A stretch of 64,000 bases of DNA, from the NCBI RefSeq assembly GCF_910592395.1, contig NC_088320.1:4588001-4652000 (forward strand), given 5' to 3'. Below the pieces are notes generated by a model, which worked only from the letters and a program-made list of their open reading frames with translations, was not told the origin of the DNA and made no database searches. Below, in pieces: positions 45,601-57,356 of this stretch. Position 1 is the first letter of the stretch. The number at the start of each line of letters is the position of its first letter. Source of the stretch: Lineus longissimus (taxonomy: Eukaryota > Nemertea > Pilidiophora > Heteronemertea > Lineidae). Both the position numbers and the translations under genes were made by a program.

Positions 45601-48600
45601 GTCACGATGCCTTGGGCTATTAAAAAGTCCAAGATTCAGGGACATTCTCCAGGATTGTCAGCAGAGGACAACTAGGAGTAATGTCAGACCTCTGTAATAT
45701 AGATTGGGTTTCCTGTCAACTGCGCTCCTGAACCCTTTGAGTATGAATTCCTATAATGCACTGAACATGTTTTATTTACCTTGACTGATCTCCATATGAA
45801 CGGTTCATAAAGCCTGAGTAACATACCATCGACACCTCGCTGATGTTTCTGATTGTGGAAATAGGTAAGAAACTGAAATAAACAATAAAAAACAACCATT
45901 GCATTAGGGCTGTTTTCCATTTCCAGTTTGACCTTTGTAAATTTGCTCTTGGTAAGTCGATGAACAGAGTGTAGGTGCAATCCCAACTAGTGATATTTGC
46001 ATACAGTAAATTACTTGCAAAACAACTTGTCTAAAATGATAAACATATGGCTATGGTTTGTAGTTGTAAGACAAAGTGTAAATTGCACAAAAAAAGTACA
46101 ACTCGGCACGTACATGTAGAAGTACGGCAAGAGAACATGTCGATAGTTTACCTTCCTCAGAGTGGAGGACATCGGCTTTGGTGAGCTCCTTGAGGCGTGC
46201 ACGGCATGATACATCAAATCTTGGATACACTGGATTTCGATTTTCTGAAAAGGACACACATTTGTTATTGATGATGACCGAAAGCTTCTTGGTCAAGATG
46301 TCAAGTGACTAATTAAATCTTATCAGATCGGATCCTATGGAGCAGGTGTAATTACATGCTGTGAAGGGCAAAAACACTTATGACTGACAACTCTTAGCAT
46401 GATGAAACACTGTTAACTTTCCGCGCCTTGAAGTAGACTTAATTACAAATCCATGATGGACACATACTAGGATCAGTTGCCAAATTGCTTCGTGGAGTCG
46501 GAAAATTGCTTTATCTTTGTAGATTTTAATATAGGATTCTGTGATGTCCTCGGGAACAGGCATGCGCTTACCTCTCTGAACAATCCAGTGGATGCTTTCC
46601 ACGCCTTGAAGTAGATCTCAGCGTACCAATCCAAGATGGACTTGGGACAAACTGGAATCTGTTGCTTGATCGCTTTGTGGAGAGTCTCGATGAAATTGAT
46701 ATTCAGTCCAAAAAGAAAGATCAAAAACTTCCGCCCCTTGAAAAGATAACCATAGAAGTCAAATAATATCTTTAAGTACTGGTGCCCATTTATACGAATG
46801 GGTGGAGTAAGGTAACTATAGACAAAGAGACCAACAATGGGGATAAAATCAGGGACCTTGAGACTACCAGTCATGAGCCCTAGCCACTGGTCCACAGCAG
46901 TTCCCTATACCGACCCATCTACAGACATTCACAAATTCAAACCCCAACTAAAAATGTGTGACTACATGTAGTTGAAACTTACATCGTCATTTTTTATGTG
47001 AGGAACTTGGATGACGCACTGAAGTAATAATTCCCTCAGGTGGGCAGAGCTTTCGTCTTCAAGGTTAAGGTTGACAAGACCATCCCGCATAGTCCACAAT
47101 CTTTTCAAAAGCCGAGCCTGAAAAAAGGGACAATGTTTGTATGAGAAGCACCTGAATGACTGATTTGATGATATAATCACCAGAAAACACACAGCATTTA
47201 ATGGTAGTGAAATCTAAAAAGCCCATTTTTGCTAAGATTTAGAGCCAAGAAAATAAAAGGAGCTTACAGCAGTGAGAATAAGACTGTTGTTAGTGAGAAG
47301 TGCAACATATGCAGGTTGACAGCATATTTTTAGGTATTTGGGAACAAAAAACAAAAATTTTGAAATCTTAACTTCTTGATTTTTGAACTTTTGTGGAATC
47401 CCAGATCGACTTCATGCCAAGCATTGAAACTGGCAGAGACACCTAAGATGATTCCCGTGGGGAGGATCTGGGGCCTTAACATTATTGAAAGAGAAAATAG
47501 ATATCGACTGCTCACCTGTGGCTTCGGTTCGAGGCTTTCCTCAATCAAGTAAATCATCGTCTGTGATATGAGATGTTCACGGCCCTCCATGTTACTCGTA
47601 CACCACGTCTCGCACAGCTTTGAGATACCGTCCTTGACCTTCTTGTAGATCTCAGGAAGGGTTGACAGTATGCCTGTTAGAAAATAAGACTTTGTCAACG
47701 GACTTCTTAACCACTCTTTTGCTGGCTGGTTCTAAGTGTAGGCATAAAATGGAACACAGCTTCATATAGCGCAGTCCCCAGATATCTCTGCTGACTCCAC
47801 ACTGTTACAAAGTAACCAATTATGTTTTGAACGATGGGTTACCGGTTTAGTTTGCGTATGGACTGCAACACTCCCAAACATGTAAGACTGCCTTTCGTGT
47901 TAAGGAGCCTGGGAAACAAGAAAGCAGGCAATTCAAATTAACCTGGCAGAAAATTTTGATGATTTGACTTCTAACATACCATTCAGAACAAGTGCTGTTT
48001 CATAAAGATCTTTTGGAACAGTTTGGGTGTCTTTGGCGATAGTTGCCAAGGCAACGGTTACAATGCCTTGGAGGGTTGTACTCCGCATTTTCGCAGCCTG
48101 AAAAGAGTCAAGGATAATTTGAATGAAATAATGAACGAAGACATGATTTAGCCTTCAAATTGATGGGAAATTAGCCATTTTGTCCCAATTGACCAGAGAA
48201 AGCAAAAGTAATTCACATTGACAGAATATTCACAAAAACTAACCACATCCATCACATCTGCTTCTTGGCCATCTTCAAAGCTCAGGAGCGTGTTCATACA
48301 CATCGCATTCAACCCTTTCCACAGATCATCCAGTTGGCGAAAATCAAGTATGTCAACGAGGCTGGTGACGTCAAACAGATCAGCCTTGCAGGCCTGAAGT
48401 GAAGAGAGAAACCAATCAAATTTCAAAACAAATATAGGATTATTATCATCACAATTGACAAGAAATAATACGTCTGTAAAATTTTGCTTATCACATCATT
48501 CATGATATAACAGACGAATTTAAAGAAGTTTGTTTTGGCACCAAGTCTGACCAGTCATGTGTTTCACATTGAACGAAGATCACCGTGTCTCTAGGCATTG

Positions 48601-48834
48601 TCCGAAGTCAGCATAGGCCTTCTTACGTGTTCCGAGTGTGCGCATTTGATTTGTTTTGGCACCGATTCATCTTCTTCGAATTCTTCTATTGTCAAACAAA
48701 TGTCAAATGACACACCATACATGGGAACAACTCACATTTTTCTCCATGAAGTCACAGAAGAGCTCAACCTCTCCATCTTTTGCAGCTTTCACAAACGCCT
48801 CTCTAACATCAGCAGTCTTCTGTGCTTGGAGTTT
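39692..48834 (-). CDS. NCAPG2: Condensin-2 complex subunit G2 (NCAPG2/CAP-G2)
   Basis: Twenty-two exons, high to low: 48736-48834, 48244-48393, 47980-48097, 47516-47673, 46983-47117, 46572-46736, 46152-46244, 45780-45872, 45282-45407, 44959-45138, 44695-44847, 44079-44301, 43660-43748, 43173-43435, 42653-42824, 42241-42408, 41924-42040, 41396-41663, 40900-41090, 40555-40698, 39943-40138, 39692-39801. All phases join, giving 3,411 nt (1,136 residues plus TAG); the vertebrate protein is about 1,140. The product is a HEAT-repeat kleisin-binding subunit of condensin II, which acts in mitotic chromosome condensation in the nucleus. Recognisable blocks include the IQDLMYHAVH segment, YDPCPTVRVTAILGVCRI, MIHDNSEKVRVAMVDLLLKI and the GVGDEEFSSLIADF region. 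The initiator exon (M plus a few residues) was not located and should lie between 48,835 and 50,500. The identity is firm. Confidence 0.92.
46412..46510 (-). pseudogene. Decayed tandem duplicate of an NCAPG2 exon
   Basis: Intronic sequence immediately downstream (in gene sense) of exon 46572-46736 repeats part of that exon. Shared text includes 'gccttgaagtaga', 'ccatgatgga'/'ccaagatgga' and 'gcttcgtggag'/'gctttgtggag'. On the minus strand a residual match LHEAIWQ...VCV to the exon's LHKAIKQ...VCP can be read. The rest of the frame has diverged and the WYAEIYFKAWK block is lost, so it is most likely a dead exon copy rather than a mutually exclusive exon. Confidence 0.7.
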
Positions 48835-50578
48835 CTGCGGAATAGCAAAAGATCAAAACTGAGACTAAGATATCGCGATCAGTGTCCATCAGGAAGGAGA
48901 ACTCGGGTTCCGGCCGGCCCATTCTCATTCTCAAGACCCGTCGCTACCCCAGGGGGTCACTTTCCATTACATGTGGAGAGCATCCTTGTACAAAAAATGC
49001 GTGATGGGGGTGTTTTTTCGGACGGGAGTGCAGTACACACGCGGGCATAGATATCTGTATAGGTACCCCCTGATTTCAGTCAGACCCCACAAAAGCTTCG
49101 CCAACAGTACACTAGGCCTATGAATGAGTTAGTGATGACTATAGCCTATATTTTGGTCACACTATTCTTCAGACTAGAAACATGAGAAAGATTTTCTATC
49201 CACTCGACTGGTACTAGTGCTTGGGTCGCTCAATATCAACTCAAATCAAGGTGGTGGCAGTAAGCAGACTCCCAGGCCTAATGCCCAGGCCTAGGCTATG
49301 GCATAGGCCTATGGCAAGCATGGTCCATTTTAATTTAATATTTGGCGGGCCACCCTTTCGACCCCGATTCGGGATTTGATTTTAATTTGCATAGATTCTG
49401 GGTAGGCCCATTTACTTTGATATATTTTTTTCGGTCAGTTCTGTCGTTATGACTCTCGTTTAAGATGGAAACATCCATAATTGAGGCATAAAAAGGCGAA
49501 TTTAGCAGACCGTTTATTCTGCTTCTTCGAAACGGGCGCCAATCTCCCGGTCTTCGGTCCGTCTCACGGAATCCTAGCGGCAAATTAAAGAACTAGAACC
49601 AATACTGCGGCCCTTTGGTCTCACTAGCCGGTGAGGAGGCCAGGTGAAATTTGTCGATATTTCAAGTTGTGAAGAAAAAGCTTCAACCGTCATTGGATTG
49701 CACCACCTGGAAAAAATTGGCATGTCGTTATGTGGGTATGTGGTATGTGGTATATGGTTTTAGATGCTGCCCATGTACTCAGCGCCGCCGATTCCTATCT
49801 TATGACTCTAAAATGCCAAATACTTGCAACCATGGAGGTACGGCAATCACTGAAATCTTAGTGTACTAATTGCTCGCTCTAAGCTAGGTGCGCCCCTAAA
49901 CTCACAACTCTACCTCCCCGGAACTCAAACTTTAATGTGAGTTAATTGTAATCTTACTCTCTGCATACCAAAGTGATTAACCTAGGAATACAGTTGAACT
50001 TCACTGAAAACTAATGATGTGTTGATGAGTTCAATGAATCCTTCAATTCCTTTTCTTGGCGAACTGACGTCCGACAATGACCCGTTGACGTGTACCTGCA
50101 CAGTGCAGTGCCATTTGACTTGTGTGTAAACAGATCTATTATTGGACGAAACTAAGTCCCTCACAAACCTTTGTCGATTTCGCCAGTTATGACACTGCTT
50201 CTAGGCTGTACCACAGCACTTTAAGCTGTAGCAGCACCAAGCAAGAGTCAAGACAAATGTCCGGTGCCAGCCACTGCTGTATCACCCCCCCCCCCCCCCC
50301 CCCGTCCGCCCCCCATCAATCATTAGAGAGTCAGAGGCCTGGCCCAGCCCTGTGATTTAGCCAAATTCAATTGTAAAACTACCGGTATGTCTTCTGTGAA
50401 TTATGCTAGTAAGCGTTGCTTATTTACAGCTGGGCGTATTTTAAGGCTAGCGATGGTGCAGGCCCCGTCCAGTCTCCAAACAGATATCTTCAAGTAGGGC
50501 CTATGTCTTTTTCCTGCAGATTTGGCAAAGGTGGCAGAGAAAAGAAAGGCTCTTTCTCTGCTAAATTGACTTGAAGCC
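48835..50578. promoter_or_regulatory. Divergent intergenic region NCAPG2 / ERICH2
   Basis: The two genes point away from each other, so this ~1.7 kb should hold both promoters and the short first NCAPG2 exon, which I could not identify. It contains palindromic 'taggcctat' variants repeated at 49,260-49,315 and a 19-nt C run at 50,285-50,303. No TATA box or other core element could be assigned with confidence. Confidence 0.5.
50285..50303 (+). repeat. 19-nt C homopolymer
   Basis: An uninterrupted C run lies about 275 bp upstream of the ERICH2 start codon and continues into a C-rich 'gtccgcccccc' stretch. On the minus strand it is a G tract able to form a quadruplex. Length may be misassembled. 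Confidence 0.85.
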
Positions 50579-53500
50579 ATGGCAACGGGAATAAGCAAGA
50601 AATCGAGACAACCCGATGGTGACCTGGTGGTTCTGGGTCAGGGCCAAGGAACTGTTAATGCCTCGCCAAGACAAAGCTCATCTGGGACCAAGATAGTTGG
50701 ACGACCATTATCAAGAGTAAGATGGCCAGTTATCTATGTTTTGATCCAATTCACAACTTCCTTGAGAGTTGACTTCTGGCACCTCTGCTACGAGAAAAAC
50801 TTTCCCAAGAAGTTATTTTGATTCAATTTGACTCTGTATTCAGGCCAAATTGTACTCAAGTAGTACAAATGAAATTGTCTTGCAAAGGTACAAGGTATAG
50901 ATTTTGGGGTGGGGGCTTTTTGTTGTGTATAATTCATGACACAATATTCACATCAATTTATTCTGGAAGTCTTTTCATTTTGTCCTTCAGCAAAGTTCAA
51001 GTGGCGGTTTCGAAGTACTCCAAGGTGAGGGTAAGTACAACAATCTCTGGACAACATACCAATTTGATCAATTGTAAAAGAATTTTAGAGTCATTTTACT
51101 GTGCCTCAGATTTGATTTTTTAAAGTGAGGCTATAGGCAGCAGCCAGAAAGGATTGATTATGGTACACAAAGTCACAAGTCTTATACTGTTTAGGATACC
51201 CAGATACATTTATCATTTCCTTTTTGCTTCAGGCTCGTTTGTTGACTCGCGGCCCAGTAGTGCAGCCTCTGATGGGAGGGGTTCATCAGCATCCGGCCGC
51301 AGAAGTTATACACCGTCCAAACAAGTAGCACTGCCAACTGTCAGGAGGAAGGAAGACAGGTGGGTTACTTTGATATGAGGAGTCAAAAATTTGATTTTGG
51401 ACGTGTCCAAAACTCGTTTCCAATTTAGAGCTGATGACGATGTCTGTTGCCAAAGGATTTCACTGAGTTGTTCCCATCAGTTTTGAACCTAAATCTGGCA
51501 TATTCTCTATCTGTATAATTTTCGTAGGGTACTATTGACCTAATAGGGTCTCCATGAACTTCTGACTGTAATTATAAATTTCTGACTGGCTCTGCCCAAT
51601 CGATTTTGAGGCCGATGTCAATGATTTCAAAAGCTCTGATTATTGGAACCACACCACCGTTTTTTCAGTCAGGGTACCATTCATCCAATGTCAGCTATTT
51701 ACAAAATAGTCCTTATCTTCAGTGGTAGTAAGTAACTGTACAAATTAAAAATCATTTCTATGGTTGGTATAATGATTCATAGAAGTGAACCCTTCTTTTT
51801 AGTGAAGACAGTTTCGGTGCATTGAATTGGAGAGAACATGAAGAATTGGAGGAGAAGAAGTTGCATTTAAATAGGTGAGTGTGTTTCAAGGAAAGGGCTT
51901 TTACCACCTTGAGGATGTCACAGGTTCTTATGCTTTGTGCCCATTGTCATGATTGTCAGTGCCCATGACTGATATTGGCTGAACTGAATTACCCTGAGCC
52001 CTCAGATATTCTGAAATGTGTCATGCTTTTTGTAATTGTAAGGCTTTATGTATCACTTAGTACTGATTCTAGGTGGGTGCCTTTTGTACTAAAAGATTGT
52101 GACTGGTTCTCTCCAGCCATTTGGTTTTAAGGACCAATGTCAATGATTACGAAAGCTCTGGTTATTCGAACTGCAGCTCCTAGTTTCCTGCTAGTTTTCG
52201 GTTGTTTTAAAAGTTAACTTCCTTTTTTTTCAGTGGTGATGGCAGTAGTTTGAGTGAGAATATGAACAACTTGTCAATGAATCATGAAAAGCTTGCCATG
52301 AATGGAGATATTGGTGAGTACATATTCGTCTTCTTACACTGTTCCTTTTACTTTTTATGGCTGTAACCTGGCTTCCATTTTGTATGTCTCTTGTAAAGCA
52401 GGCTGTCTCGTTACAAAGTACACTGCCTCTTTCTGAGCAATGTCCTGCTCTCTAAACTTTAATAAAATCTTTGGATTTCAGCTCAAGAAGGTTCAGATGG
52501 TGAAGATGAAGAAGATGAGAGTTCTAGTGAAGAAGAAGAAGAGGTCAAAGCACCAAATGAACTCATGATGGAGGTGAGCAAAATGTTGGTTGTAACAGCC
52601 GAAACGTGTGAGTGGCTTCATGGTACCTGTTATTTGATATCCTTGTCATATCAAAGCGTTACTGATTTGTCCGTCTTAACAGTGACACACTGGCTGATCT
52701 CTGAAGACTTGCCTTAAAAACCTGTTCTGTTGTTTCCTTTCAGTTTGTTGCATGTATGATGCAACAGGACTATGCCAATGCTCTCAAGTTATGTAAAATG
52801 AGTGAGTATTTTTGACGAGTTGTTCAGTTTCTACAGGATTCACTTGGACCTTACAAATGGTCTGCTCTCATGAGATGATCTACCACTCTACTCTAATTAA
52901 TTTTCATTGAATTCAATTAAAATCAGTGATTCATTGATATGTGATAGGCATCCTCCTGGCAGTGGTCTGTTTGGTGATATTGCACTGAACTCATTTTATT
53001 TTCTTGACTCGCTCTTGTCTCTAGAACTAGTTCTCTTGCAGTTCTCATCTATGAACCCGAAAATGCGGAAGCGAAAGAGTTCTTGCCTGTGATTGAAGAG
53101 AAGATGCAGCTAGGTAAGTAGGCTTGCATGTATTTTGTATTCTTGAAATTGCACGCCGCAAATTCCATCTTTCACCTCGGCTACCTATGTGTCTTCTTGA
53201 GATGGCAGGGGTATTTTTTTCATGGCTCCTGACTTAGGTACCAAGCACAAGGAACCTTAGTCTTTATACTTCATTTGTAAAAGCACAAAGCAATCACCAG
53301 ACCATCATTGCCTCTTCTTGAAAAGTTGAAAATAATATTGTTTGTTGGATTTCAGACGCAGAAGCTGAAGCTGAGGGTGGGGAAGAGGAGTCTGGTGAAT
53401 CTGGGGACGAGGATGATGACGAGGATGACGAAGGCGGCTCAGATGATGATAGTGATGATGACAACAGTGAAAGTGATGATGATAGGTGAGTAAAATACTC

Positions 53501-53966
53501 AATGCAGTATAATAGAGTGGAATATGTCAGGGTACTCCTGCTCCTTTAAGTTACTCACGAACTGGCTGTCTTCTTTGCATGTTTTGAAATGAAAGAGCCG
53601 GTCAAAAGCAACTGACATAGCCAAGTGTATGGTATCCATGGCGTCTCAACTGTGGAGTGAGACTGTACCACCAGGCAATCTGGGGAAAACCCTACAGTGA
53701 GACCACGGATGCGGGTTTTAAGTTGCAACTGTGGAGTGAGACCGTATGTAGGTCACGTCTCATGTAAAAACAGTGTTTTTCTTAACAAAGTTTATAAAGT
53801 TACTTAGATCGTCGTTTCTGTTCCTGTCAACGCATAATACAAGGTATTATACACCAAGTCTTACATCTTGCATTGTCGTTGCAGTTCTGAAGATTCTGAT
53901 GAGGACGACGACAAAGAAACCAGTGAACAAGCCACAACAGTTGTATTCAATATACATCCATCATAG
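50579..53966 (+). CDS. ERICH2: Glutamate-rich protein 2-like (ERICH2)
   Basis: Ten exons: 50579-50716, 50991-51030, 51233-51359, 51803-51874, 52234-52313, 52482-52573, 52744-52801, 53042-53113, 53356-53485, 53885-53966. They total 891 nt, 296 residues plus TAG, with all phases consistent. The start is in 'gaagccATGGCA'. The N-terminal ~150 residues are Ser/Gly/Arg-rich and low complexity. A short helical hairpin resembling one TPR-like repeat follows (exons 6-8: NELMMEFVACMMQQDYANAL, then KLCKMILIYEPENAEAKEF) and is the part that matches vertebrate ERICH2. The C-terminal ~75 residues are an Asp/Glu/Ser acidic tract ending TTVVFNIHPS. ERICH2 has no established biochemical role. The assignment rests on the hairpin block followed by the acidic tail. 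Confidence 0.8.
51586..52175. repeat. Related segments in two adjacent ERICH2 introns
   Basis: About 70 bp at 51586-51655 and about 70 bp at 52106-52175 share 'tgactgg(c/t)tct', 'caatgtcaatgatt' (or 'cgatgtcaatgatt') and 'aaagctct(g/g)(a/g)ttatt'. They precede exons 51803-51874 and 52234-52313 respectively. Those exons are similar in size and both enter in phase 2, so a local duplication of an exon plus its upstream intron is plausible. Confidence 0.55.
53648..53746. repeat. Short repeated motif in the last ERICH2 intron
   Basis: 'caactgtggagtgagac' followed by (t/c)gta occurs at 53648 and again at 53726, with a related 'cagtgagaccacgga' between them. It is a short degenerate tandem unit without coding capacity. 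Confidence 0.55.
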
Positions 53967-54315
53967 TAAAGACTCTGTCCATCATGAGAAGAAAAAATTG
54001 TATAATGGAGCACCAGTTTACAGTTATATTCCGTCCACTTTTGATAGGTCACACCACTCGTGCGATTGGGGGCCATTCATTTAGTATGTAAAAAGTAAGA
54101 AAGTTGTGTGTACATACTAAATGACAGGCCCCTTACTTGTATATAATATGTACATTCCCAAAGCATCGATCTGCTTATCTGACAATATTCTATCCAGATT
54201 CCGTTGAATCATTGTAAATTAAAAACTGTACCCGGTACAAATATTTATTTACACATTTGTGATGGTCTTACTCTCAGTTAGATGTACGTTTATGATCTTC
54301 CATTTTTGTTTTGTC

Positions 54316-54321
54316 AATAAA
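54316..54321 (+). terminator. Candidate poly(A) signal AATAAA for ERICH2
   Basis: AATAAA lies about 350 bp after the ERICH2 stop on the same strand, in an AT-rich 3' region. It is a motif match only. Confidence 0.5.
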
Positions 54322-54394
54322 TTAAACTATTGTTTTACCGAAAAAAACCCTCTTATTCTTGCATCTCCAGCTTATCACAATCATATCTTTGGAT

Positions 54395-54600
54395 AATGAT
54401 GTCTCTCCAAGCTTGATTGAGGCTCAAGTGGAACCTCCCTTTGCAGACACCTGTGATAGCGCGACATCCTCTTCATTAAGGACATAGATTTTGGTCCCAA
54501 ATTTGCCATTCCACACAATATGACCTCTGTACATGTGGGACACCCTGAGCTACTAAAGACAAAATTTGTCAGTCCCAAGGTTGTCCTTACTTCACTTGGA
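54395..54600 (-). repeat. Diverged copy of the 'tattaaggac' dispersed repeat
   Basis: 'tttgcagacacctgtgat', 'cattaaggacat' and 'gttgtccttac' match, in reverse complement, the element at 62,345-62,480 ('gtccttaatagagaggtgtc', 'ctgctaaggaag'). It lies just past the ERICH2 3' end. Confidence 0.5.
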
Positions 54601-57000
54601 AGATGGTGACCACTCCAAGGGTAAACCTTGGAGGATCACATAAAGAGCTGCGTCTGTGGTGTCGTTAATGTGTAACTGCGGGCATTAAATAGGAGGAACG
54701 ACCACCCTGGATAATTTATAATAACAACTACCGAGATCTCACCATAGAGAGCAGGTCCTCATATTCTGCCTCTGATGCACCACAGGTTTGGAGAGAGTGA
54801 CCTGCCCCTGCATGACTGTGCTAATGATGTCAACCACATCCTTACAATGCCCAGAACTAGCAGTCCTGGGGGAGGAGTTCTTGTTATCTAGAGAGAGTTA
54901 TGCACATCCAGAACCTGCATCAAGGACCAGGCCAGGACAAATTGAGCAGACGACTGCAATCGTCAAGAGAACGGGACTGGTCATTGAAACCGGGACCTCG
55001 GAGGCGACAGGCACCAATGTTTCCACTGCGCAACTCTGACAGCCCCTCATGTCCAGATAACTGCCGAATCCTGTTATCACATCAGAGGAACAGCATTATT
55101 GCTCAGCAGACTCCAGACCGTTCACCTACAGGCTCTTGTCTCCTGCTGAAGACCACCCGGTCGTGACAATGGGTGATATGAATAAAGACTAGCAAATGCT
55201 TTTACTTCAATTTTGTACAGAAAGGCCTAGTGTAAATGTACATGGAGTTTTAGATAAAAGCATTTGCTAGTCTTTATTCATATCACCCATTGTCAAACAT
55301 TGTTTTATCACGATAACATCTTGGAACAAAATGAAGGAAAACTAACCAGGAGTTCATTATATGACTGACATGTTTCATTCACAATATATATAGTATACCC
55401 AGTAAGCTAAACATTTAGAAGTATACACTTTCTCTGCTCTAACATTTATCATTTTCTCAGACTAAAACTTCTCTTTTGCAAGGCTATTCTCACTGACCTT
55501 GATACCAGAAGCCAACTTTTATCACTTCTTTCTGAGTAATAATGTGAACAGCATTAGGCAATCTTTTGACAAGATTTTCCAATAGTTTGCTCTCTCTCAT
55601 GCCGTAGTATCGAGACATTTTCATAACCCCACTACACGTCTACACCAATCATTTCTCATTCACACAAAAAAATTATCGGCATTATAACACACACACACCC
55701 TACTCTAACGTTACTACAAATCCAGCTCTGTCCTCCTTGGTTCAGCTAAAATAACTGAGACTCTCCTGATGAAACAATTTCTAGGCAAGTGCCTGTTAAG
55801 AGTTCAGGTGCCAAACTTTCCCTGCTGTACAATAAAGGCCACCCTCTGTATCTCTAGATTATTTTGAAGGATAGTCTGATAATGCTTTAAGAACTCATTG
55901 TTGTGATTGAAACACTTGGTCAACCACCCTTATTATGGATAAAGCGCCTAGAAAACAGTCTCTGTTCTGCCAGACCAGGCTCTCATACACCCCAAATTTG
56001 TCTTTTGAATTCTCAAACAGCCAGTGGCAGTGGGATAAGTTTGCTTTTAAGAGAACGATAACCAACTTTTAATTTGAACTCAGCCTACCTGTTGGGCCAA
56101 CAGAGCTAACTTTGTATAATAGGATGTACATCAATCATACATTTATTTGTAGTTAGGATATTATCCTAACTACAATATAACATACATGTAATAAGTACAA
56201 CACTGTGATCTGAAGGAACAGCTACATGTACAACAAGGTCCTATACATTTACATTCAATACTATAGATATACTCAGGTTTTTTATGGGGAAATGTTGTCT
56301 TTGTGGTTCTCACAGCCTAATATATACTGGCCAAAACAATAAAACTGACCATGAGAGTCTAATTCCAATGAAATTTTTGAAATAACTTACATGATGTACA
56401 TGTAAGTCATCGTGTAACAAATGTGGAACCTTATCCAGTCTGTGGCTTTGTTCCTTAGGTCTCAGTTGCATAAGTGTCATTTGATGCAATGAAGAGCTTA
56501 GAAGCAGAATTCTTTATGTAAATTTGTGCCTTTTTTACAAAATGTTGTCCTGAATTTATTGGAAAAAACATTACAATTACTTCGATTTTCATACACAAAA
56601 TCATGCTGGTTTGCTCTTCTGTATTTAAACTGGCAAACAATCAGGTTTTATTCAACCAAAATTGTGTAAAATGGTTACGGGCCTCTCTTCTAAGCTCTTC
56701 TCATGTTTTTTCAAAGTAAAGGCTTCCAAATGCAACAATACAAATCAGTCACCTGGAGACCACCAATTAGACCCCTAGTTCTTCCCTATAGTCCCCCTTT
56801 AAAGCCACTTGGGCCTGCTAGACGTATAACCAGCACAGTTTACCGCATCCATTCTATCTTCCAAATCTCTCATATTGCATTTAGGGGTCATACTTTAAGT
56901 ATGTACGCACAAATTTCCATTTTTCGGGACCACCCCCCTTATATACTTAGCAGTACACTCCCTCTGTGTACGCACACATGGAGATTGTCACTGGAGTAGA
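54601..57000. other. Convergent intergenic region ERICH2 / TPK1
   Basis: No gene is recognised; short open frames at 54,780-55,170 have no family resemblance. Apart from the 40-bp inverted repeat at 55,165-55,294 and a small 'gttaggatattatcctaac' palindrome near 56,152, the region looks like ordinary AT-rich spacer. Confidence 0.45.
55165..55294. repeat. Perfect 40-bp inverted repeat (long hairpin)
   Basis: The left arm 55165-55204 (starting 'gacaatgggtgatatgaata') and the right arm 55255-55294 are exact reverse complements, separated by 50 bp. Each arm contains AATAAA in its own direction (left on plus, right on minus), so a transcript from either side would meet a poly(A) hexamer here. It could be a very young fold-back element. 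A self-annealing cloning or assembly artefact is also possible. Confidence 0.85.
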
Positions 57001-57005
57001 AAATT

Positions 57006-57011
57006 TTTATT
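57006..57011 (-). terminator. Candidate poly(A) signal AATAAA for TPK1
   Basis: TTTATT on the plus strand reads AATAAA on the minus strand, about 345 bp after the TPK1 stop codon. It is a motif match only. Confidence 0.4.
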
Positions 57012-57356
57012 CGAAGTGTATGCACATGGCACTGTATCTGCAAGAGCTATGAAGCACTGTGTATGCATCAGCTAAAATTTTCGTCAGTTTCATGCACAGA
57101 GAAACCATTTTTCAGCCGATATGGGTAATAATCAATTGGTCAAGAATGTTTGTTAAAGGACCAGATGAAGGGGCACAGCAACCTGAAAAACCATGTTTTA
57201 AAACTTTTTCTTGTGTCAACACCCCTCCATGAGCAGACACAGACTATATACACAACACAAAATGGGCCCAATTTGTGGACTCCCCTTTCCCCTATCGTGC
57301 ATACATACTAAAAGTATGATCCCTCAAGGATTCAACCTAGTGCATTGAAGTCCATG

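Noticed and set aside
54780-55170. Possible gene from overlapping ORFs in both strands
   Set aside because: There is no family resemblance, the frames are short and overlapping, and no coherent splice structure is visible.
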